Shown piece after piece: positions 1 through 5,129 of a stretch of 5,129 nt of DNA. Position 1 is the stretch's first letter; every line of letters begins with the position of its first letter. Position numbers and translations under genes: made by a program. The stretch comes from Rhodoferax sp. (GTDB lineage: Bacteria > Pseudomonadota > Gammaproteobacteria > Burkholderiales > Burkholderiaceae_C), in contig JAQGMQ010000935.1 in NCBI GenBank assembly GCA_028292305.1, forward strand, positions 1-5,129. Reading direction: 5' to 3'. A model generated the notes under the pieces. That model saw only the letters and a list, made by a program, of their open reading frames with translations. It had not been told where the DNA came from and did not search any database.

Positions 1-43
1 AATAACGTTTAGTTTGAATTATTTAAAAACTATTGGATGAGTG

Positions 44-64
44 GCAGCCCGGTTGCTTTTTTTT
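44..64 (+). terminator. Probable rho-independent terminator of an upstream gene
   Basis: A short hairpin, GCAGC (44-ish: G44-C48) against GTTGC (52-56) with a three-base loop CCG, is followed directly by eight T residues (57-64). The stem is only five pairs and includes one G-T wobble, so it is weak, but the unbroken T tract just 3' of it is the usual intrinsic-terminator arrangement for rightward transcription. It would end a gene lying to the left of this window; stop triplets at 3-5 and 10-12 could belong to that gene, but its frame cannot be determined. Confidence 0.5.
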
Positions 65-109
65 AATAACGGGTCATATCAGAGTTGTACACTTGGCTTA
101 AATTGAAGC

Positions 110-138
110 TTGTAAACAGGCATATACAGGCGTTACAA
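110..138. promoter_or_regulatory. Small inverted/direct repeat cluster, possible operator
   Basis: TTGTAA at 110-115 and TTACAA at 133-138 form a perfect six-base inverted repeat. Between the arms lie two copies of ACAGGC (116-121 and 126-131), spaced exactly ten bases apart, about one helical turn. This could be a regulator binding site upstream of the short ORF at 218, but repeats this short arise easily by chance in AT-rich DNA. No convincing Bacteroidota promoter (TTTG with TAnnTTTG about 20 bases later) was found here; TACACTTG at 88-95 resembles the -7 element but lacks a correctly spaced -33 partner. Confidence 0.18.
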
Positions 139-217
139 ATCGCTTATTACTGGAATTAATATAAATGGGAACATAAAACAATTTTCTTGTGCAGTTGTAA
201 TTATTTAAAACACCATT

Positions 218-418
218 ATGAAGAGCATATATAAATATGACAACACGATGGCAAGCTCGCTAATGAAAATGTGCCCCGACGAACGTTCGTTATTAGCCAG
301 TTTCGCAGAAAAGAACAGTAACAGATATACCATTATTTACAAAGATGGTTTTTTCAAGAGTAAACGCTGTTGCAATAAAACACCGACGAGAATTTGTAAG
401 GAACGACCCGTAAAATAA
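218..418 (+). CDS. Short hypothetical protein (66 aa), uncertain
   Basis: This open frame would encode a 66-residue protein that I do not recognise. It is strongly basic towards the C-terminus, with a KSKRCC segment at residues 48-53 and a third cysteine at residue 59, and it has no hydrophobic segment or signal peptide. The ATG at 218 is preceded by an AT-rich stretch and no Shine-Dalgarno site, which fits the other genes here; an in-frame ATG at 248 is an alternative start. The frame ends one base before the stop codon of the convergent GH1-like gene, so it occupies the space between the upstream terminator and that gene. It could be a real lineage-specific small protein, a decayed remnant, or a chance ORF in the 3' flank of the convergent gene. 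A perfect palindrome lies inside it at 279-290. Confidence 0.35.
   Translation: MKSIYKYDNTMASSLMKMCPDERSLLASFAEKNSNRYTIIYKDGFFKSKRCCNKTPTRICKERPVK
279..290. repeat. Perfect 12-bp palindrome
   Basis: ACGAACGTTCGT reads identically on both strands. It lies inside the doubtful short ORF and about 130 bases beyond the stop codon of the leftward GH1-like gene. It could bind a dimeric regulator or be chance. No T tract follows it on either strand, so it does not look like a terminator. Confidence 0.3.
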
Positions 419-419
419 G

Positions 420-1637
420 TTATTTGTAATAAGGCGGCTTGAGGTAAAGGACATAGCTTTCATTTTCTAACGCGGATTTCCACTGTTTTATAAGGTTTTT
501 ATACGCTTCGCCTACCGGCCTAATGTGCCGGTCCAAGTCGTACAAACCTAGGGCGTTAATATTACCCGCATCATTCCTCAAGGCTGAATCCCAATCTACC
601 TGGTCCGTTAAGCTATACCAGGTAAAGCCATAAATAGGTATGCCGTCGCGTTTCAACCGGCGCACATTTGCCCATTGTGTTTGCAGCCATCTAATTGCAT
701 TCGGCTCGGCGATGTTTGTTTCTGTATGCATAACAGGAAGCCTATACCTGTTGTAATACTGCTGTGTAATTACGTAATAACCAAATATCTCACCCGCTGC
801 AGAGGTAGTCCCGTCCTCGTGCACCATGTGTTCGTTTGTAATATAGTAATCGTTACCCATTACACAACTTCCCTTAATAATGTTGTTCTCAAACCATCGG
901 TACTCCTTTTTGGTCATCCCATTAGCTAACAAATACTCGTACATTACCACACTGATCGGATAACCATAACTTAGATCCAGCGATAGAAAACGCTTTTGGT
1001 TAAGAAAAGATGACAGTGGGTCACATTCTGGCGTTTCCGGATGGAAATACTCTGAGGATTCGCTTTGAATAAAAATCGCATCGGGCTGTACTTCTAAAAT
1101 TGCCTGCATCGCTAATACGTTAGCTTTACACAAGTTTTTTAAAGCAGTCACAAATGACCTGTCGTCTGCTTTAGCCTCGTTCCACCATCCATACTGGCCG
1201 GAAAAAGCGGCGGCTATAAAAATTTCATTCACCGGTGTATAAAAGCGTATGTAATTGAAGCGCTTAGCAAAGGCTTTTGCATATTCTGCGAAATAATTCG
1301 GAAAGTCCGGATTTTGAAAATCCCCTAACCAATCCGGAAGGCCAAAATGACAAAGATCTACAATGGGTGTTATTTCTTTCACCTGCATGTAAGCAAATAC
1401 TTCGTCAACAAAGCTCCAATCGTATTTTCCGGTGCCTTCGTATACTTTATAAAATGCCGGCCCGTACCTGAGAACATCAATACCTGTTTCTACCACCAGA
1501 TCAAAATCGTCTTTCCATCGTTTATAATGCCCGCATTTTTCCATTTCATCTACCCGCTTCCTGCTTCCGTCAGATAACGTTATCATAGGATAGCTATTTT
1601 CTATCCCCGTAGCAAACATGAATTTGTTCTTGTTCAT
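420..1637 (-). CDS. Glycoside hydrolase family 1-like protein (405 aa)
   Basis: The product is a GH1-like (beta/alpha)8-barrel enzyme, a family of retaining beta-glycosidases. Landmarks in order: the N-terminal barrel start FATGIEN (residues 8-14, where classical GH1 has WGAATSSYQ); RYGPAFYKV (58-66, equivalent to RFSISWSRI); DLCHFGLPDWL (94-104, with conserved H97); TPVNE (134-138, acid/base E138); MGNDYYITN (260-268, the NYY block); HTETN (304-308, nucleophile E306); GFTWYSLTDQVDW (337-349, the classical W-S-L-x-D-N-F-E-W block with D348 replacing Glu); and LGLYDLD (363-369). At 405 residues it is somewhat shorter than usual GH1 enzymes (about 450). The classical Gln of the first block is missing, so substrate preference may differ from beta-glucosidases. 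No signal peptide is visible, which suggests a cytosolic enzyme. The start at MNKNKF leaves only seven residues before the conserved barrel; M7 is an alternative. It is transcribed divergently from the glycosyltransferase operon and is paralogous to the first half of the fusion protein at 2967-5126. Family placement is firm; activity and substrate are unknown. Confidence 0.92.
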   Translation of the reverse strand: MNKNKFMFATGIENSYPMITLSDGSRKRVDEMEKCGHYKRWKDDFDLVVETGIDVLRYGPAFYKVYEGTGKYDWSFVDEVFAYMQVKEITPIVDLCHFGLPDWLGDFQNPDFPNYFAEYAKAFAKRFNYIRFYTPVNEIFIAAAFSGQYGWWNEAKADDRSFVTALKNLCKANVLAMQAILEVQPDAIFIQSESSEYFHPETPECDPLSSFLNQKRFLSLDLSYGYPISVVMYEYLLANGMTKKEYRWFENNIIKGSCVMGNDYYITNEHMVHEDGTTSAAGEIFGYYVITQQYYNRYRLPVMHTETNIAEPNAIRWLQTQWANVRRLKRDGIPIYGFTWYSLTDQVDWDSALRNDAGNINALGLYDLDRHIRPVGEAYKNLIKQWKSALENESYVLYLKPPYYK

Positions 1638-1780
1638 TTAATGACGTGATTAAATATTACAGACATTGTACCCTTTTACTAATGGAGTTTTCACCCTTCA
1701 TGTTTTGTTTAAGTTTAATTTTTATCTTATTAAAACAATTCTGGCCAATTCTGGCTTTTCTATATAAACACGATAGAAAT
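1638..1780. promoter_or_regulatory. Divergent intergenic region, promoters for both directions
   Basis: This AT-rich 143-bp gap separates two divergently read genes, so it must hold promoters for the leftward GH1-like gene and the rightward operon unless transcription comes from further away. No full-consensus Bacteroidota promoter is visible. The best rightward candidate is TTTG at 1704-1707 with TATT at 1728-1731 (20-base spacer), which matches only the first half of the -7 element. The leftward candidates are equally weak. A shared region of this size would allow coordinated control of both GH1-like genes. Neither start is preceded by a Shine-Dalgarno site. Part of the region is open in the glycosyltransferase frame (GTG 1646, ATG 1682). 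Confidence 0.5.
1737..1755. repeat. Direct repeat AATTCTGGC x2, ten-base period
   Basis: AATTCTGGC occurs at 1737-1745 and again at 1747-1755, one helical turn apart and 26 bases before the chosen glycosyltransferase start. Within it, GCCA-ATTC-TGGC (1744-1755) is also a short inverted repeat with a four-base centre. The position and phasing suit a regulator site for the divergent promoter region, but nothing identifies the regulator. Confidence 0.35.
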
Positions 1781-2965
1781 ATGAAAGCACTTTTAACTTC
1801 TGTAAACAGTAATAATACACCAAGCTTTTATCACCAACTTCCGGAAAATATTATCTGCTTTTCTCATTTGAGATGGGACTTCGTCTTTCAGCGACCTCAG
1901 CAAATACTTACTAGATTTTCTAAAAACTTCAAGATCGTATTTATTGAAGAGCCAATTTTTGATACAGAAGGAGATGCTTATTATAATCATCTTGAATGCG
2001 GCGAGAACTTACAAGTAATGATTCCGCATTTACCTAAAAATCTGGATACCGAAAGAAGTACACTTCAATTAAAAGGTTTGTTCGATCTTTTTGTGAGGGG
2101 AAAAGTCCTTTCTAACTACTGTTTTTGGTATTACACACCTATGGCGCTCGAGTTTTCCCGTAAACATCAACCCGAGCTAATTGTATATGATTGCATGGAT
2201 GAATTGTCCGCCTTCAAATTTGCTCCTGAGTCGTTAAAAGACCTGGAAAAAGAACTTTTAAAAAAGGCAGATATTGTTTTTACAGGTGGGCAATCGCTCT
2301 ATCAATCTAAGAAAAACCAGCATTCAAATATACATCCAATCCCAAGCAGTATTGACAGAAATCACTTTGAGTCTGCTCGAAAATTAAGAAGCGCTTCCGA
2401 TGAAAAAATGAAGGCTGCCCATCTTACACTTGGGTTTTATGGTGTAATTGATGAACGGTTTGATATTGAGCTGATTAGAGGGATTGCTGGTTTAAGGGCA
2501 AACTGGCAAATCAAGCTTATCGGCCCAATTGTTAAAATTGACCCGCAAACGCTGCCCAAAAACGATAATATACATTATTTAGGTCCCAAAAGCTATCAGG
2601 AATTGCCCTCACACTTAGCAAGCTGGGATTATGCCCTTATACCGTTTCTACTTAATGAATCTACCCGGTTTATAAGCCCGACTAAAACGCCTGAATACCT
2701 GGCCGCCGGTGTACCAGTTATTTCTACACCTATAAGGGATGTAATTGATCCTTACGGTAAGAATAAACTTGTATCAATAGGAAGAACAGCAGAAGAATTT
2801 GTTATGAAGATTGAAGAGCGGAGGAAATCGTTGGACAAGAATGTTTGGCAGAAAAAGGTAGATGACTTCTTAATGCAAAACTCATGGGATAATACATGCA
2901 GCCGGATGTTGAACCTGATGAGCAAAACTATCGCCGACCGCTCAATGTCATCTATAGCGCAATAA
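1781..2965 (+). CDS. GT-B glycosyltransferase, TuaH/GT4-like (394 aa)
   Basis: The product is a cytosolic GT-B-fold glycosyltransferase that should move a sugar from a nucleotide-sugar donor to a glycan or other acceptor; donor and acceptor are unknown. Residue numbers are from the ATG at 1781. The N-terminal half carries the subfamily signature CFSHLRWDFVFQRPQ (26-40), a VYDCMDELSAF block (135-145) and VFTGGQSLY (166-174). The C-terminal nucleotide-binding half carries GFYGVIDERFD (218-228), VKIDP (251-255), IHYLG (264-268) and the donor-site block SPTKTPEYLAAGVPVISTP (299-317), whose E305 matches the conserved glutamate of GT4-type enzymes. This resembles proteins annotated as TuaH-like or family 1/4 transferases in polysaccharide clusters. 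The 394-residue length suits the family. The ATG at 1781 was chosen because the conserved domain begins about 25 residues later. The frame is open back to ATG 1682 and GTG 1646; that extension would add a hydrophobic, membrane-like segment. The gene ends one base before the fusion gene, indicating an operon with translational coupling. Confidence 0.92.
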   Translation: MKALLTSVNSNNTPSFYHQLPENIICFSHLRWDFVFQRPQQILTRFSKNFKIVFIEEPIFDTEGDAYYNHLECGENLQVMIPHLPKNLDTERSTLQLKGLFDLFVRGKVLSNYCFWYYTPMALEFSRKHQPELIVYDCMDELSAFKFAPESLKDLEKELLKKADIVFTGGQSLYQSKKNQHSNIHPIPSSIDRNHFESARKLRSASDEKMKAAHLTLGFYGVIDERFDIELIRGIAGLRANWQIKLIGPIVKIDPQTLPKNDNIHYLGPKSYQELPSHLASWDYALIPFLLNESTRFISPTKTPEYLAAGVPVISTPIRDVIDPYGKNKLVSIGRTAEEFVMKIEERRKSLDKNVWQKKVDDFLMQNSWDNTCSRMLNLMSKTIADRSMSSIAQ

Positions 2966-2966
2966 T

Positions 2967-5126
2967 ATGGAAGTTAATAGCTGTCAGATGGAAGTTTGGG
3001 GCGGCCTTGAATGTACCATTAATAGGGTTAACAACCAGTTTTTTGATCAGTTGGAACATACGGGTCATTATGATAGGATGCAGGATATTAAAAGTTTTGC
3101 TGACCTAGGCATAAAAACATTGCGTTACCCTATATTGTGGGAAAAGCATCAGCCTCAAAAAAATGTTGAAATTGACTGGGAATTAACAGAAAGAAAACTC
3201 AATCAGGCTCGCTCATTAAATATTGAAGTAATAGCAGGGCTCGTGCACCATGGCAGCGGCCCTGCATATGTGCACATGCTTGAAGAAACTTTTGTGGAGG
3301 GGCTTGCTTTATATGCCGCCAAGGTAGCTGAAAAATTCCCTTGGATTAGCTATTACACCCCCATAAATGAACCGCTTACAACTGCGCGCTTTTGCGGGCT
3401 ATATGGCATTTGGTATCCGCATGGAAAAACAGACAATACTTTTTGCAGAATATTAATAAATCAGTGCAAGGCCACGGTTCTCGCTATGCAAGCGATACGT
3501 AAAGTAAATCCAAAAGCTAAACTCGTACAAACAGATGACCTCGGCAAAATACATAGCACCCTGGCATTAGAATACCAGGCTGTATTTGAAAATAACCGAA
3601 GGTGGTTAAGTTATGATTTGTTATGCGGTGCGGTTACAAAGACACATCCTTTATGGCAATACTTGCTATCATCAGAAGTAACTGAGCAGGAACTCCTTTT
3701 TTTTATTGAAAACAAGTGTCCCCCTGATATTATGGGCTTCAATCACTATTTAACCAGCGAACGTTATCTGGATGAGCATTTGGATGTGTACCCAGCGCAT
3801 ACTCATGGCGGCAACGGGAGACATACTTATGCGGATGTAGAAGCCGTACGAGTAGGGAATATATGTCCTGATGGGCCGTATAAATTACTAAAGGAAGCCT
3901 GGGATCGATACCATTTACCTATGGCAGTGACAGAGGTGCATTTACACTGTACCCGTGAAGAACAGATGCGCTGGCTCTCTTTAATTTGGAACAATGCTAT
4001 AAGGTTAAAAAATGATGGTATTGATATAAGGGCCATAACCGGCTGGGCATTTCTTGGCGCATTTGGATGGAACAACCTACTCACACAATTTCCAGGAGAT
4101 TATGAAGCCGGTGTTTTTGATCTTGCCGGCACCGCGCCCCGCTTTACGGCGTTGGCAGGAATGATTAAGGCCTATAATACTGTTGGCGAATATGATCATC
4201 CGGTTCTAAAAAACGCCGGCTGGTGGCAAAGGAAATGTCGGGCTATATACGGTGCAGAAGCTTTTTTTAATGAAAATGCCGTAAATATTAAAATCCAGTC
4301 AATATTAATAATAGGAAGTAGTATTTGCCCGCGGGTTAAAACATTTGCTATAATATGTGAGGAAAGAGGAATCTCTTACATTATATCTGGTGAGGACACC
4401 GACATCATTAATTCTTCTAGACTGGAAAAATTAATCATGGAAAATACACCATGGGCAATTATTAATATTACCGGTTTTGCAAATATTGATGAGGCAGAAA
4501 TCAAGTTCAACGATTGTTTTGCAATTAATACTTATGGAGCAAAAGAACTGGCAGTACTTTGCAATAGTTACAATATAAAATTGCTGACATTTTCAACCGA
4601 TATGGTTTTCAATGGTATTAAAACAAAGCCTTACTTAGAAAGCGATAATAAATTACCATTAAATATTTATGGGAAAAGCAAGTCTTTAGCAGAAGAGCTT
4701 GTAATAAGGCATAATCCAGGGGCATTAATTGTAAGAACATCTGATCTTTTCGGCCCATGCGATAACTCCAATTTCATAACTAATGCATTAAATAGTTTTA
4801 AAGAGGGGCGCACATTCACCGCAATAAGTGATGTTTACATTTCGCCCACTTATCTACCCGACCTGGTACATGCGAGTTTAAACTTGCTTATTGATGATGA
4901 GAAAGGAATATGGCATTTATGTAACCAGGGTCAAACATCCTGGGCCAGGCTTGCGTGCGTGGTCGCTGAACGCCTTGCAGTTAAAACGAGCCGCGTTATT
5001 GCAAGACCACTTCATCATTTCAGGTTTAAGGCAAAACGACCCTATTACAGCGTTTTATCAAGTGAGCGGGGAATTGTATTACCATGTCTTGATGATTCCC
5101 TTAACAGTTACTTGGAAAAACTATAA
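2967..5126 (+). CDS. GH1-like / RmlD-like reductase fusion protein (719 aa)
   Basis: This is a two-domain protein. Residues 1 to about 405 form a GH1-like barrel: WGGLECTINRV (11-21), RYPILWEK (53-60), VHHG (93-96), TPINEP (131-136, acid/base E135), MGFNHYLTS (256-264), VTEVH (321-325, nucleophile E323) and GWAFLGAFGW (359-368), where the usual Glu before the last Trp is Gly367. A linker (about 406-443, containing GWWQRK) leads to an RmlD-type short-chain reductase domain (about 444-719), related to enzymes that reduce dTDP-4-keto-rhamnose. It shows FSTDMVFNG (542-550), the catalytic pair Y568 and K572 (YGKSK), VRTSDLFGP (589-597), SPTYLPDL (626-633) and WHLCNQGQTSW (649-659). The nucleotide-binding loop ILIIGSSICPR (446-456) keeps only the first glycine of the usual GxxGxxG. 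The domain is full length and has no signal peptide. The start lies one base after the glycosyltransferase stop; a second in-frame ATG at 2988 gives a similar MEV start. The frame is continuous across the junction, so this is a genuine fusion. Domain families are firm; substrate, cofactor and activity are not known. Confidence 0.93.
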   Translation: MEVNSCQMEVWGGLECTINRVNNQFFDQLEHTGHYDRMQDIKSFADLGIKTLRYPILWEKHQPQKNVEIDWELTERKLNQARSLNIEVIAGLVHHGSGPAYVHMLEETFVEGLALYAAKVAEKFPWISYYTPINEPLTTARFCGLYGIWYPHGKTDNTFCRILINQCKATVLAMQAIRKVNPKAKLVQTDDLGKIHSTLALEYQAVFENNRRWLSYDLLCGAVTKTHPLWQYLLSSEVTEQELLFFIENKCPPDIMGFNHYLTSERYLDEHLDVYPAHTHGGNGRHTYADVEAVRVGNICPDGPYKLLKEAWDRYHLPMAVTEVHLHCTREEQMRWLSLIWNNAIRLKNDGIDIRAITGWAFLGAFGWNNLLTQFPGDYEAGVFDLAGTAPRFTALAGMIKAYNTVGEYDHPVLKNAGWWQRKCRAIYGAEAFFNENAVNIKIQSILIIGSSICPRVKTFAIICEERGISYIISGEDTDIINSSRLEKLIMENTPWAIINITGFANIDEAEIKFNDCFAINTYGAKELAVLCNSYNIKLLTFSTDMVFNGIKTKPYLESDNKLPLNIYGKSKSLAEELVIRHNPGALIVRTSDLFGPCDNSNFITNALNSFKEGRTFTAISDVYISPTYLPDLVHASLNLLIDDEKGIWHLCNQGQTSWARLACVVAERLAVKTSRVIARPLHHFRFKAKRPYYSVLSSERGIVLPCLDDSLNSYLEKL

Positions 5127-5129
5127 TGT
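5126..5129 (+). CDS. Possible start of the next operon gene (cut by window end)
   Basis: The stop codon of the fusion gene (5124-5126) shares its last A with an ATG at 5126-5128, giving TAATG. Such an overlap is typical of translationally coupled neighbours, and the preceding gene junction here is equally tight. Only one codon is visible, so neither the reality nor the identity of the gene can be judged. From memory of similar gene neighbourhoods, a UDP-galactopyranose mutase or another glycosyltransferase would not be surprising, but that is a guess. Confidence 0.3.

Noticed and set aside
88..95. TACACTTG as a Bacteroidota -7 promoter element
   Set aside because: It is one mismatch from TAnnTTTG, but no TTTG or TTG lies at the required distance of about 19-21 bases upstream.
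675..929. Plus-strand open frame of 84 codons
   Set aside because: It lies entirely antisense to the well-supported GH1-like gene, and its translation shows no recognisable motif.
1277..1577. Two overlapping plus-strand open frames
   Set aside because: Both are antisense to the N-terminal barrel coding region of the GH1-like gene, whose motifs are conserved; they are shadows.
1793..1990. Minus-strand open frame of 65 codons
   Set aside because: It is antisense to the conserved start of the glycosyltransferase and has no motif of its own.
2896..3108. Plus-strand frame of 70 codons bridging the glycosyltransferase-fusion junction
   Set aside because: It overlaps the ends of two firm genes in another frame; the apparent hydrophobic character follows from the codon shift.
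3827..4084. Minus-strand open frame of 85 codons
   Set aside because: It is antisense to the catalytic region of the fusion's GH1-like domain and shows no independent features.
4260..4340. Possibility that the fusion is two genes joined by a sequencing error
   Set aside because: The frame runs without break from the GH1-like domain through the linker into the RmlD motifs, with no stop, and there is no Met between residue 400 and the Rossmann strand to start a separate protein.
1..5129. CRISPR array, tRNA/rRNA genes, insertion sequence or phage attachment sites
   Set aside because: No regularly spaced repeats, no cloverleaf-like or rRNA-like stretches, no transposase motifs and no terminal inverted repeats were seen.

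Overview
The window looks like chromosomal DNA from a Bacteroidota bacterium, most plausibly a soil or plant-associated Sphingobacteriaceae (Mucilaginibacter or Pedobacter type). Three things point there: moderately AT-rich DNA (about 40% GC by eye), AT-rich stretches instead of Shine-Dalgarno sites before every gene start, and the style of the encoded proteins. The assignment to a genus is inference.

Layout. Positions 1-217 carry no gene. They hold a probable intrinsic terminator (44-64) for a gene lying left of the window, and a small repeat cluster. A short, unrecognised, low-confidence ORF (218-418, +) follows. It ends one base before the stop codon of a convergent gene (420-1637, -) that encodes a 405-residue glycoside hydrolase family 1 (GH1)-like protein. 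A 143-bp divergent intergenic region (1638-1780) separates this from a rightward operon: a GT-B (TuaH/GT4-like) glycosyltransferase (1781-2965), then, one base later, a 719-residue two-domain protein (2967-5126). In that protein a GH1-like domain is fused to an RmlD-type sugar-nucleotide reductase domain. The fusion's stop codon overlaps an ATG (TAATG) at the right edge, so the operon probably continues.

How the genes may work together. The stand-alone GH1-like protein and the N-terminal half of the fusion are clearly paralogous. They share many aligned blocks, and both keep the two catalytic glutamates of retaining GH1 enzymes. They differ from each other, and from classical beta-glucosidases, at other sugar-binding positions. 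None of the large proteins has an obvious signal peptide. A cytosolic pathway is therefore the simplest reading, in which a glycosyltransferase, a nucleotide-sugar-modifying enzyme and GH1-fold enzymes build or edit a glycan or glycoconjugate. The real substrate and product cannot be read from the sequence. The most unusual element is the GH1-RmlD fusion, whose RmlD half keeps the STD and YxxxK motifs but has a degenerate glycine-rich nucleotide-binding loop.
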